NCBI GenBank assembly: GCA_019459455.1
Contig: JAIBEX010000022.1
Coordinates: 186,001 to 250,000, forward strand
DNA: 64,000 nucleotides
Origin: Weeksellaceae bacterium
GTDB lineage: Bacteria; Bacteroidota; Bacteroidia; Flavobacteriales; Weeksellaceae
Direction: 5' to 3'
In this document: positions 43,300 to 52,005 of the stretch, in pieces
Layout of the letters: every line of letters begins with the position of its first letter
Position numbering within the stretch: the first letter of the stretch is position 1
Program-made: the position numbers and the translations under genes
The notes under the pieces: generated by a model
Databases searched by the model: none
What the model was told of the DNA's origin: nothing
Seen by the model: the letters and a program-made list of their open reading frames with translations, nothing else

Positions 43300-45492
43300 A
43301 TGAATTTTGTTGACTGCCACGAGGAAAAGATCCATATTTCCGGTCACATTCAGGATTTCGGATACTTAATTGGGTTGGACCCCAGCTCACAACAAATAAA
43401 ACTTTTCAGTCAGAATATTACAGAGCTTTTCCCTATGGATAAAGGCTTTTTTGGTAAAAGGCTGGGGGATGAACCCAATGTATTTAATGCACTACTATCG
43501 TCTCCGGTATTGATGAATCTGCAAATGGACGGTCTTAAGGATGCGGATGTCTTTCTGGACAAAATCGAGATTGGCGAACAACTTTATCATCTTACCATCT
43601 ACCGTTTGGGAGAGACCATTTTCCTTGAGATGGAAAAGATCACTGAAAATTTTCACCAGAGAAGTTTCATCTCAAAAAAATACGAAAGCATCCACAATGC
43701 TGCAGATTCCAGCGAAATCTGGAATGAACTGTTGTCATCCGTCTCCGATGCCACCGATTACGACCGCATCATGCTTTACCGTTTTGCGGAAGATGGCAGC
43801 GGCAAAGTAATTGCCGAAAAAATAAAGGAGGGCGTGGAGAGTTTCATTAACCTGCATTATCCCGAAAGCGATATCCCAAGGCAAGCCAGGGAACTATATC
43901 TCAAGAAAAGGAAGAGGATCTTCAGCAATGTTTATTCGGAACCCGTTCCCATCATCAGCAGTACGGAGGAGCCGGTTGACCTCACCTATTCTTCGATCCG
44001 GGCGATGTCGCCGGTTCATGGACAGTATCTTAAAAATACCGGCGTGGCCTCAAGTTTCAGCACCTCCATTATCGTCAACAATAAACTTTGGGGTCTCGTG
44101 ACCTGCCAGAACACTGAGCCCAAACACATTGACCTGGTAAACAGGATACGCGCCGAAGTTTTCACCGTGATCGCTGCAAACGCCTATACCTCCTACAAAT
44201 CTGCGCAAATGCTTGCAGACAGTCTGGAACTGGACGGTAAAATTGTAGCCCTGAAAAATAAACTGATGGGCGGTAGCAGTCTGGAAGATTCACTTTTCAG
44301 TAATGTGGAGGAAATGCAGCATTATCCCCGGGCTGACGGTCTCGCAGTCATAGTTAATGACCAGATAAGAACATCCGGCGCAGTTCCTAATGATGAAAAT
44401 ATCCTGAAAATTGTAAGGTGGGCACGGGAAAACCCGCTGAAAAATTTCTACGCTACTAATGAATTAGGCAGCGTTCATCAGGGAAACCTGGGAAACATTG
44501 AAAATGCGGCCGGAGTAATGTTCGGCTTCACGGATGAGAAGAGGGACGAACTGCTGATCTGGTTCCGCAAGGAAGTTGATGTCCAGATTCTTTGGGCTGG
44601 AAACCCATCCAAAAAAATGGAGACCGTAATCAGAAATGGTGAGGAGCAGCTCGTAATTTCGCCCAGGAATTCTTTTGAAACCTATATTGAAAATGTAAAA
44701 GGCAAAGCTGAGCAGTGGAAGAACAAAGACATCTTCGCAGCAAAGAAAGTCGTGGCTACCATACTGGAAACCACCTACACCCAGTTCATGAAAGTCCAGG
44801 AACTGAACAGAGAACTCAAAAACCTCAATGAGGAACTGGACAGTTTTTCGTATACTATTTCACATGATTTGGGGACGCCTCTAACAGTTATGAAGCTCAA
44901 CGCCCAACTTTTGGAAAAATCACAGCACGATAATCCTGAAGTTCAGAAAAGGATTTCCAGTATACTGCAGGAAATTCTTGGAATGGAAATGATGATGCGG
45001 GGGGTTCTGAATTTAAGCCGGGCCAAATCGTCAGAAATTTCTATGGAAGAACTGGCTACGGAAAAGATTATCGAAAAGATCTGTTACGATGTCAAGCTTA
45101 CGTTACAAAGTGGCATTACAGGAATTGTTATCGGTCAATGTCCAAACGTACTTGCAGACAAAATAATGCTGATCCAGGTCTTTCTGAATGTGATCGGAAA
45201 TGCCGTAAAATATTCCTCAAAAAATGAAAAACCGAAAGTTCAAATCGACGGGAAGGTCGTTGGGAATAAGGTAGTCTATAGAATTAAGGACAACGGAATC
45301 GGAATCGCCGAGGCAGATCAGCACAACATGTTCAAAATCTTCCACCGGATGGATAATGCGAAGGGCTTCAGCGGCAACGGCGTTGGGCTTTCCATTGTTC
45401 ACCGGATCATGGAGCGCCTGGGCGGAGACATACGCTTTGAAAGTAAGGAAAATGAGGGCACCACGTTTATCCTGACCTTTCAAAAACCCTAA
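43300..45492 (+). CDS. Bacteriophytochrome sensor histidine kinase
   Basis: 730 residues. The ATG at 43300 is preferred to a TTG two codons upstream. Order: PAS with C6 in NFVDCHEEKIHISG, where biliverdin attaches in bacterial phytochromes; GAF with YPESDIPRQAREL (the PxSDIP motif) and RAMSPVHGQYLKNTG; PHY; then a kinase with phosphoacceptor H522 in TISHDLGTPL and ATPase motifs NAVKYS, DNGIGI, GVGLSIV. It should respond to red/far-red light. The heme oxygenase 8 nt downstream makes its chromophore. No response regulator is adjacent. Confidence 0.9.
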   Translation: MNFVDCHEEKIHISGHIQDFGYLIGLDPSSQQIKLFSQNITELFPMDKGFFGKRLGDEPNVFNALLSSPVLMNLQMDGLKDADVFLDKIEIGEQLYHLTIYRLGETIFLEMEKITENFHQRSFISKKYESIHNAADSSEIWNELLSSVSDATDYDRIMLYRFAEDGSGKVIAEKIKEGVESFINLHYPESDIPRQARELYLKKRKRIFSNVYSEPVPIISSTEEPVDLTYSSIRAMSPVHGQYLKNTGVASSFSTSIIVNNKLWGLVTCQNTEPKHIDLVNRIRAEVFTVIAANAYTSYKSAQMLADSLELDGKIVALKNKLMGGSSLEDSLFSNVEEMQHYPRADGLAVIVNDQIRTSGAVPNDENILKIVRWARENPLKNFYATNELGSVHQGNLGNIENAAGVMFGFTDEKRDELLIWFRKEVDVQILWAGNPSKKMETVIRNGEEQLVISPRNSFETYIENVKGKAEQWKNKDIFAAKKVVATILETTYTQFMKVQELNRELKNLNEELDSFSYTISHDLGTPLTVMKLNAQLLEKSQHDNPEVQKRISSILQEILGMEMMMRGVLNLSRAKSSEISMEELATEKIIEKICYDVKLTLQSGITGIVIGQCPNVLADKIMLIQVFLNVIGNAVKYSSKNEKPKVQIDGKVVGNKVVYRIKDNGIGIAEADQHNMFKIFHRMDNAKGFSGNGVGLSIVHRIMERLGGDIRFESKENEGTTFILTFQKP

Positions 45493-45500
45493 TGTAGTCT

Positions 45501-46055
45501 ATGATATCATTAATTTTAAAGGAAAACACCAAACACCTGCACGACCAGACGGAAGCCAGGTTTAACTCCCAAAGGATATTTGAAGGAACATTTACACGGG
45601 AGGACTACGAAAACCTTTTACAGTACAATTATCTTTTCCTTTTGAATTTTGAAAAACCGGTATTTGACCTGATTTCTGAAGATAGCTCCCAAAAGATGAA
45701 TCTTGATAAAAGGGTGAAATTGCCACTTGTGACACAGGACGTTCAATTTATGAACATCGAAAGGTCAAAAGCCATTGCTGTCCCGCAAATTAAAAACGAA
45801 GCGGAAGCGCTTGGCATTCTTTACGTTATGGAGGGATCAACTCTAGGCGGAAACATGATTGCGAAACAGCTCTCTAAACACCCTGACTTTAAAGAGGTGT
45901 CCTTCGGTTATTTCCGGTGTTATGGAGAAAATACAGGCTCATTCTGGAAAAATTTTAAATCTGTTCTGGATGAGGTCGTTACACCCGAAAAGCACGGGGA
46001 CTGCATAGCCGGGTCAGTGAAAGCGTACCAGTTCCTGCTCAGTCTGGCAAATTAG
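45501..46055 (+). CDS. Biliverdin-producing heme oxygenase (BphO type)
   Basis: 184 residues, all-helical. It shows the heme-binding N-terminal stretch LKENTKHLHDQTEARF (proximal His) and the distal GSTLGGNMI helix, plus CYGENTGSFWKNF. It cleaves heme to biliverdin, iron and CO. Its place directly after the phytochrome gene, 8 nt away, says its product is the light-sensing chromophore rather than only iron release. Confidence 0.88.
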   Translation: MISLILKENTKHLHDQTEARFNSQRIFEGTFTREDYENLLQYNYLFLLNFEKPVFDLISEDSSQKMNLDKRVKLPLVTQDVQFMNIERSKAIAVPQIKNEAEALGILYVMEGSTLGGNMIAKQLSKHPDFKEVSFGYFRCYGENTGSFWKNFKSVLDEVVTPEKHGDCIAGSVKAYQFLLSLAN

Positions 46056-46099
46056 AAATTCGTGGTTTCATTTTTGCTGATTTTATTTAAACACGGACC

Positions 46100-47122
46100 A
46101 TGAAACCATCCCTCCACTATTCCCCTGCATATGACCGGCTAAGCCCGGAAGAACAAAAACTTTTAGAAGAGGATGTCAAACTGACTGAAGAAGCGGTAAA
46201 GGTTTCCCAAAAGGTTAATAAGCAGAAACATTCAACACGGAACGCTCATGCAAAGTCATTTGGATTTGTACGCGGAAACTTTATCCCTGTTGCTAACGAG
46301 GCTGCGGATATGTGCAAGCTGATGGGAGGCACCAACCTGGGCGTCATATTAAGGTACTCTCATCCCAATTTCTTTGTAACAAAAGGTGGTTCCGAATATC
46401 CGCTATACGGATGTTCGGTGAAGATCTACAATAAAAATGTTCCGGTAAGCGCAAAGTTCCCTCTGGTTAACCTGCCCGTTTTCATCACCAACTCCGTTTC
46501 AAAATTTCTGAACATCCACATTAGGGCCAACAAATTCTTTATTGCCACAGCAAAGCCGTTTTCTCTCTCGTTCCTTAAAATTCCAGGTTTGTTTATGGCA
46601 GGCTTACGTTTGTTTTTCGACCGGGAATTGCTGTCCATTCTTCGCAATATGCTGAAGGTACTGGATATAGAGAAAAGGTTTATAGCGACCTATGCGTATC
46701 ACTCAGTAGGATGTTTTCGGCTGGAAAACAGGGTCGTAAAAATACGGCTGAGGCCCACCATCACCAGGAAAACTCCGGAAGATCCCCTGATGGATCAACG
46801 CGAAGCCGTGCAGGAGTATTTCCTCCAGCACGAACTGAGTTTGGATTTCCAGGTTCAGTTGGGGATTGACGACAGAAAAACGCCTGTAAACAACCTCCTT
46901 AAAAGATGGCGTGAAAAAGATTCAAAATTTATCACCGTCGGAAAAATAATTCTGCCGCAGCAGGATGTCTCCCGTTATGAAACGCTGGTTTACGAAAACC
47001 TGTCTTTCAATCCCTTTGAAAACAGCGAAGCGCTTCAGCCGGTGGGAAGGATGCAGAGAATCCGCCAAAAAATATACAATACCTCCGTTACCACCAGGCA
47101 GTTCCTCAACAAATTAAAATAA
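46100..47122 (+). CDS. Catalase-fold heme protein
   Basis: 340 residues of the catalase-like superfamily without the tetrameric catalase extras. NAHAKSFGFVRGNF (about 48-61) matches the distal histidine block, LGVILRYSHPNFF the following strand, and VGRMQRIRQKIYNTSVTTR near the C-terminus the proximal RxxxY heme-ligand block (Y330). Members include minimal catalases and fatty-acid peroxide enzymes; substrate not predictable. It lies 44 nt after the heme oxygenase gene and may belong to the same operon. Confidence 0.7.
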   Translation: MKPSLHYSPAYDRLSPEEQKLLEEDVKLTEEAVKVSQKVNKQKHSTRNAHAKSFGFVRGNFIPVANEAADMCKLMGGTNLGVILRYSHPNFFVTKGGSEYPLYGCSVKIYNKNVPVSAKFPLVNLPVFITNSVSKFLNIHIRANKFFIATAKPFSLSFLKIPGLFMAGLRLFFDRELLSILRNMLKVLDIEKRFIATYAYHSVGCFRLENRVVKIRLRPTITRKTPEDPLMDQREAVQEYFLQHELSLDFQVQLGIDDRKTPVNNLLKRWREKDSKFITVGKIILPQQDVSRYETLVYENLSFNPFENSEALQPVGRMQRIRQKIYNTSVTTRQFLNKLK

Positions 47123-47142
47123 TCCTTAAATAAAGTTCAATA

Positions 47143-47877
47143 ATGCCGGAAGGACCCTCTATACTTTTACTGAAAAACAAGCTGCAGCGCTACAAGGGCA
47201 AAATGGTCACGGAAGCCTCCGGTTACGGCGAAATGGACAAATCCGCTATCCAAAATGTAAAACTGGAGGAGATTGAAACATTCGGGAAAAATCTGATTTT
47301 CACCTTCAAAAATTTTTTTGTCACCGTTCACCTTGGACTCTTCGGCAGCATGCTTGTGAACAAAAGGAAGAAAGTGAATGCGAGTTTTGCACTGCATTTC
47401 TCAGATGCTGAAATAAATTTTTATGTGGCCAATACTCACTTTTACAGGGGCAGGCCCAGAGACTTCTTTAATTACAAAACCGATATCCTGAAGGAAGAAT
47501 ATGACGGTGAGTTCGTACTGAGTACCCTTCAGGAAAAGTTTGCCGACAAAATGATTGGCGACGCGCTGATGGAGCAGGAACTATTTACCGGAGTTGGCAA
47601 CATCATCCGCATAGAATCACTTTACCGTGCTAAAATTCATCCGGACAGTCTGGTTAAAGATATTCCGGAGAAAAAGTTGGTTTATCTTATTGAAGCAGTG
47701 GTGAATTACGCGTATGAATTTTTAGATCAGCTGAAAACCGACAGCGTAAAAGAGCAGGCATTGATTTATGGCAAAAAGACCTGTCCGAAGGATAAAAAGG
47801 AACTGGCCATCGGGGAGATGGGCCGGATCAAGCGTAAAACGTATGTATGTCCTAAATGTCAGAAAATGTATCAGTAA
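47143..47877 (+). CDS. Formamidopyrimidine-DNA glycosylase / endonuclease VIII family protein
   Basis: 244 residues beginning MPEGPSILLLKN, so P2/E3 needed for the glycosylase/AP-lyase reaction are present. GVGNIIRIESLYRAKIHP is the helix-two-turn-helix. The C-terminal zinc finger reads C214-PK-D217 ... C236-PK-C239: the second of four cysteines is Asp, so zinc binding may be altered. Closer to Nei-like proteins than to MutM. Base excision repair is expected. Confidence 0.82.
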   Translation: MPEGPSILLLKNKLQRYKGKMVTEASGYGEMDKSAIQNVKLEEIETFGKNLIFTFKNFFVTVHLGLFGSMLVNKRKKVNASFALHFSDAEINFYVANTHFYRGRPRDFFNYKTDILKEEYDGEFVLSTLQEKFADKMIGDALMEQELFTGVGNIIRIESLYRAKIHPDSLVKDIPEKKLVYLIEAVVNYAYEFLDQLKTDSVKEQALIYGKKTCPKDKKELAIGEMGRIKRKTYVCPKCQKMYQ

Positions 47878-47955
47878 AAATCGTGCAGAACAGATGTATG
47901 ATAACAAAATCAGATGCATATCATGCACTAAATAAATGTTAATTCCATTCCTAAC

Positions 47956-47986
47956 ATTGCCCAACACTTCAATAATTCCTAAATTT
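47956..47986 (+). promoter_or_regulatory. Promoter of mdh
   Basis: TTG (47956-47958), a 20-nt spacer and TAAATTTG (47979-47986). This gives a leader of about 250 nt, largely made of the tandem repeat. Confidence 0.55.
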
Positions 47987-48065
47987 GAAAACGGTTTGGA
48001 ATTGTACGCTTCGGTATAAATGAGAGCGTTCGACAGTAGAATTTATCATACCGAACAAAGCTATA

Positions 48066-48244
48066 TTACAATTGAAAAACAATAAACAAATTAATATGAA
48101 AACGCCGGTTTCTATATTACCATTAAAACAATAAATAAATTAATATGAAAGCGCAAGTTTCCATATTACCGTTAAAAACAATAAACAAATTAATATGAAA
48201 GCGCAAGTTTCCATATTACCAATAAAAACAATAAACAAATCAAT
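48066..48244 (+). repeat. Tandem repeat of about 50 bp in the mdh leader
   Basis: Three units of 49, 50 and 50 bp share AACAATAAACAAATTAATATG, shown here as AACAATAAACAAAT then TAATATGAAA, followed by GCGCAAGTTTCCATATTACC. Each unit contains an ATGAAA (48096, 48145, 48195) matching the real mdh start ATGAAAGT at 48245, which lies one period further on. The three ATGs open short frames such as MKAQVSILPLK. Confidence 0.85.
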
Positions 48245-49171
48245 ATGAAAGTAACCGTTGTAGGAGCAGGAGCAGTTGGCGCAAGTTGCGCAGAATACAT
48301 TGCGATGAAAAATTTCGCATCCGAAGTAGTTTTAGTTGACATCAAGGAAGGTTTTGCTGAGGGCAAGGCCATGGATTTGATGCAGACTGCTTCGCTGAAT
48401 GGTTTTGATACCAAAATCACCGGAACAACCGGCGATTACAGTAAGACTGCAGGCTCCAAAGTGGCCGTGATCACCTCAGGTATCCCAAGAAAACCTGGAA
48501 TGACGAGAGAAGAACTGATTGGAATAAACGCCGGAATCGTGAAGGAGGTGACTGCCAACCTGGTAAAACACTCTCCGGAGGTCATCATCATCGTGGTTTC
48601 CAATCCTATGGACACCATGGCATATCTGGTTCACAAAACTTCGGGACTTCCAAAAAGTAAGATTATCGGGATGGGTGGAGCTTTAGACTCTGCGCGTTTC
48701 AAATACAGGCTGGCAGAAGCTTTGGATTGCCCGATTTCAGACGTGGACGGTATGGTAATCGCTGCCCATAGTGATACCGGAATGCTGCCCCTGATGAGCA
48801 AGGCTACAAGAAACGGCGTTCCTGTTTCAGAATTCATCAATGCAGAAAAGCAGGCTTATGTAGAAGAAGAAACCAAAGTCGGTGGTGCTACGCTTACCAA
48901 ACTGCTGGGAACTTCCGCATGGTATGCACCTGGGGCGGCTGTTTCTGTATTGGTACAGTCCATCATTTGCGACCAGAAGAAGATGATTCCCTGTTCACTG
49001 ATGCTGGACGGCGAGTATGGCGAAAGCGACATCTGTTTGGGTGTTCCGGCCATCATCGGCAAGAACGGTGTCGAAAAGGTCGTTGACATTTCCCTGACGG
49101 ACGAGGAAAAGGAAAAATTCGCAACTGCTGCCAAGGCGGTGAGAGAAGTAAACGGAGATTTGAAATTCTAA
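48245..49171 (+). CDS. mdh: Malate dehydrogenase
   Basis: Oxidises malate to oxaloacetate with NAD in the citric acid cycle. 308 residues of the LDH-like MDH group: MKVTVVGAGAVGASCAEY (nucleotide loop), ITSGIPRKPGMTREELI with substrate arginines, VVSNPMDTMAYL, and catalytic histidine in VIAAHSDTGMLPL (more often GGHGDTM). The start was chosen as the last of four similar ATGs because only it opens the full frame. Confidence 0.93.
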   Translation: MKVTVVGAGAVGASCAEYIAMKNFASEVVLVDIKEGFAEGKAMDLMQTASLNGFDTKITGTTGDYSKTAGSKVAVITSGIPRKPGMTREELIGINAGIVKEVTANLVKHSPEVIIIVVSNPMDTMAYLVHKTSGLPKSKIIGMGGALDSARFKYRLAEALDCPISDVDGMVIAAHSDTGMLPLMSKATRNGVPVSEFINAEKQAYVEEETKVGGATLTKLLGTSAWYAPGAAVSVLVQSIICDQKKMIPCSLMLDGEYGESDICLGVPAIIGKNGVEKVVDISLTDEEKEKFATAAKAVREVNGDLKF

Positions 49172-49194
49172 GAATCTGTGAATATTTAATGGAG

Positions 49195-49224
49195 CCTTTC
49201 AGCATAACGCTGGAAGGTTTTTTT
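49195..49224 (+). terminator. Terminator of mdh
   Basis: The 9-bp stem CCTTTCAGC / GCTGGAAGG (one G-T pair) with a 5-nt loop is followed by seven T. Confidence 0.85.
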
Positions 49225-49356
49225 GGCGGTATGCTCTGTAAAAAAGGAACTTCCGCAGACACCAGTAGAGTTCTTCTTGCCTGAGCTCCCACTTTAACAT
49301 CAGATCTTTAACAATTTGTTATCAATCCAATCCCGCTGCGGAAGCGAAAACCTGCT

Positions 49357-49364
49357 TATATTTG
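49357..49364 (+). promoter_or_regulatory. -7 element upstream of the alkaline phosphatase gene
   Basis: TATATTTG, 25 nt before the start codon; no clear -33 box. Confidence 0.4.
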
Positions 49365-49389
49365 CACAATAAAAGATATACTCCATTTC

Positions 49390-51033
49390 ATGAAAAAGTT
49401 CTGTGTTGTTTTTCTCGTTTTTCTGTCAGTTTTCAGTTTAAATGCACAAAAATCTAAATCCGTACAGGATGAAAAGCCTAAGCTGGTGGTCGGTATTGTG
49501 GTGGATCAGATGCGCTGGGATTTCCTCTACCGTTATGAATCAAAGTACGGGAAGGGAGGTTTCAAAAGGCTTATGAATGAAGGCTATAACCTGAACAATG
49601 TAATGATCGATTATGTCCCTACCGTCACCGCTCTTGGCCATACCGCGATTTATACGGGATCGGTACCATCCATACACGGAATTGCCGGCAACGACTGGAC
49701 AGACCGCGAGACCGGAAATAATGTATATTGCACTACCGATGCCTCCGTGAAAGGTGTTGGGGCCAGTTCCGAAAAAATAGGAGCGCACTCGCCACATCAG
49801 CTTTGGAGCACCACGATCACCGATCAACTGGGCATTGCAACCAATTTCCGTTCTAAAGTAGTTGGCGTTTCCCTGAAAGACCGCGCTTCCATTTTGCCTG
49901 CCGGTCATAATCCGACCGGCGCCTTCTGGTTTGATGAAGGTACAGGACATTTTGTGACGAGTTCTTATTATATGAACGACCTTCCCCAATGGCTTAAGAA
50001 CTTTAATGCACAGAATTGGGGTGAAAAACTTGTGGCGAACGGATGGAATACTTCGCTCCCGATAAATCAGTATACCGAAAGTACTGCAGACAATGTTCCC
50101 TGGGAGCAGCTGCTGGGAAGTGCGAAAACGCCCACCTTTCCTTACAGCAACCTTGCCGCTGATTATGCAGCCAAAAAAGGAGTAATCCGTACGACGCCCT
50201 TCGGAAATACCTTAACGCTTAAAGTAGCCGAGGCAGCACTGGATGCCTATCAGATGGGCAGTAATGTCGATACGGATTTCTTGGCCATCAATATTGCCTC
50301 CACCGATTATGTGGGACATTCCTTTGGCCCTAATTCTATCGAGGTTCAGGACACCTACCTTAGGTTGGACAAGGATCTCGAGAATTTCTTCGCCATGCTT
50401 GATAAAAAGGTAGGAAAGGATAATTACCTGGTTTTTCTTTCTGCCGATCACGGTGGAGCGCATGCTGTGGGATACATGGAAGCGAATAAGATGCTGACGG
50501 GCCTTTTTGATGATGGCATGCAGAAAAATCTTGAGGAAGAACTTAAAGCGAAATACAGCCATGAAAAGATGATTTGGGGAATTGACAACTACCAGATTTA
50601 CCTTAATCAAGACATCATCAGGGATAACAAACTGGATGCCCAGGCCATTAAACAGAATATCATAGACCGGTTGAATAAAGATCCCCGCGTACTCTATGCG
50701 GTAGATCTGGCCAAAGTAGGATCATCAGCTATTCCTGAGCCCATTAAATCAAGAATTATAAACGGGTACAACTGGCAGAGGAGCGGTGACATTCAGATTA
50801 TTTCGCATGACGGTATGCTGCCGAATTATGCAAAGAAGGGTACAACGCACAGCGTGTGGAATTCATACGATGCACACATTCCGCTTATTTTTATGGGGAA
50901 GGGCGTGAAAAAAGGGGAGAGTACAAAGCCTTACCACATGACCGACATTGCGCCAACCCTTGCTCAAATACTCAAACTGGAGAATCCCAGCGGGAACATC
51001 GGGCAGCCGATTAGGGAAGTACTGGGTGAATAA
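49390..51033 (+). CDS. pafA: PafA-like alkaline phosphatase (nucleotide pyrophosphatase superfamily)
   Basis: 547 residues with signal peptide MKKFCVVFLVFLSVFSLNAQ. Metal and catalytic residues as in PafA: D39 in VVDQMRWD, threonine nucleophile T80 in PTVTALGHTAIYTG, asparagine of GIAGNDW, Lys-x-Arg in SLKDRASILPAGH (phosphate ligands), and LSADHGGAH and THSVWNSYDAH for the second zinc. Periplasmic phosphate monoesterase common in Bacteroidota, independent of PhoA. Confidence 0.88.
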   Translation: MKKFCVVFLVFLSVFSLNAQKSKSVQDEKPKLVVGIVVDQMRWDFLYRYESKYGKGGFKRLMNEGYNLNNVMIDYVPTVTALGHTAIYTGSVPSIHGIAGNDWTDRETGNNVYCTTDASVKGVGASSEKIGAHSPHQLWSTTITDQLGIATNFRSKVVGVSLKDRASILPAGHNPTGAFWFDEGTGHFVTSSYYMNDLPQWLKNFNAQNWGEKLVANGWNTSLPINQYTESTADNVPWEQLLGSAKTPTFPYSNLAADYAAKKGVIRTTPFGNTLTLKVAEAALDAYQMGSNVDTDFLAINIASTDYVGHSFGPNSIEVQDTYLRLDKDLENFFAMLDKKVGKDNYLVFLSADHGGAHAVGYMEANKMLTGLFDDGMQKNLEEELKAKYSHEKMIWGIDNYQIYLNQDIIRDNKLDAQAIKQNIIDRLNKDPRVLYAVDLAKVGSSAIPEPIKSRIINGYNWQRSGDIQIISHDGMLPNYAKKGTTHSVWNSYDAHIPLIFMGKGVKKGESTKPYHMTDIAPTLAQILKLENPSGNIGQPIREVLGE

Positions 51034-51053
51034 TACTACACAAACAAAAACAG

Positions 51054-51080
51054 AAAACGCCCCTCAGAGCGCGTTTTTTA
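51054..51080. terminator. Terminator between convergent pafA and barstar genes
   Basis: The stem AAAACGC / GCGTTTT (51054-51060 and 51071-51077) has a 10-nt loop and T/A runs outside. Confidence 0.65.
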
Positions 51081-51095
51081 TATCAGAGCGTAACT

Positions 51096-51383
51096 CTATT
51101 CTTCGTCCTCATACTGTTCAAGATAGTAAGAGAAGGTAAATTCATCGAGTTCGTCATCTGAATCCTCCAGGGTTACCAGAAGGTCCTCAAACGTTTCAAG
51201 CTGATCCACGCTCATATTTACAAACTCAATATGGAGCGGGAGTTCAGCAAATCCGGTGATAGAGTCGAAAAGCGCATGCAGATTATCGCCGAAAAATTCC
51301 GGCAGCGTCATTTTTTCTTTCAGTTGGCCATAGAAATCTTCAAAATCTCCTATTTCCGTAAAGTCAATATATACCGTTTTCAT
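51096..51383 (-). CDS. Barstar family ribonuclease inhibitor
   Basis: 95 residues: MKTVYIDFTEIGDFEDFYGQL and PEFFGDNLHALFDSITGF match barstar, with the helix carrying the conserved Asn-Leu-Ala/His-Leu-Asp block that enters the barnase active site; the acidic tail continues to DEDE-type residues. Lacks a signal peptide, so it protects in the cytoplasm. It is the last gene of a three-gene set with a barnase homologue first, hence a likely immunity protein. Confidence 0.88.
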   Translation of the reverse strand: MKTVYIDFTEIGDFEDFYGQLKEKMTLPEFFGDNLHALFDSITGFAELPLHIEFVNMSVDQLETFEDLLVTLEDSDDELDEFTFSYYLEQYEDEE

Positions 51384-51384
51384 A

Positions 51385-52005
51385 TCAGTTAAAATTCCAG
51401 TTTTTATTTTTTAAGTGTGATTTACATTTTACGCAGAAATCCGTTTCTTCGTCCGTAGGATTACCGCCTTCAGCATCCTTCATAAAACATGTTTTTTGAG
51501 GACAGTGTGGTAAGCCCTGAGTGTGACCGAGTTCATGTATAGCAACCTTGAAATGCTGTTCGTTCTTTTTATTTTTATTCAGACGGAATGATGACGCAAC
51601 GCACGCTTTGCCTGGTCTGAAGGCCAATCCCATAAGGCCGAAATCAGGATTTTTACCTTTGGTTGCGCTGATGTCTTTGCCCGTGAGCGCAAGTATAACG
51701 GTATTCCTGCGAGCGGTGCTCTGGAAATGCTTGATTATTGAATCCGCCCGGTAACGGTTCCTTGGTTTATAATAAGCATTTGCCGGAAAACTGACAGGTT
51801 CCAGAATTCGGACCTTCGGGCAGAATTTTTTCACCTGCGCGGCAATCGCGGCAACATCGGCTGAACGCATGTCCTGGAGTGGCTGAATCAACACGGTAAC
51901 TTCTTCGTCCGCTTCTTCAGTTTTGTCAATGTCCACCTTGTCGCAGGAAAGAATCATCAAACTTATCAACAGAAAGAAAAGACTTCTCATTTCACTGCTT
52001 TTCAA
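51385..52005 (-). CDS. Archaemetzincin-like zinc metalloprotease, lipoprotein
   Basis: 206 residues with a lipoprotein signal (MILSC, C21). AIHELGHTQGLPHCPQKTCFM gives H157-E158-x2-H161-x5-H167, then C168/C173 and C191/C194: the archaemetzincin (M54) pattern HExxHxxGxxH plus a second zinc site of four cysteines. Its stop is 1 nt from the barstar start and its start overlaps the barnase stop by 14 nt (an alternative Met at 51990 would leave 1 nt). Bacterial M54 substrates are unknown; export sets this one apart from cytosolic archaeal forms. Confidence 0.85.
   Translation of the reverse strand: MKSSEMRSLFFLLISLMILSCDKVDIDKTEEADEEVTVLIQPLQDMRSADVAAIAAQVKKFCPKVRILEPVSFPANAYYKPRNRYRADSIIKHFQSTARRNTVILALTGKDISATKGKNPDFGLMGLAFRPGKACVASSFRLNKNKKNEQHFKVAIHELGHTQGLPHCPQKTCFMKDAEGGNPTDEETDFCVKCKSHLKNKNWNFN

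Noticed and set aside
48066-48244. CRISPR array
   Set aside because: The 50-bp units are contiguous repeats without unique spacers and end at a gene start.
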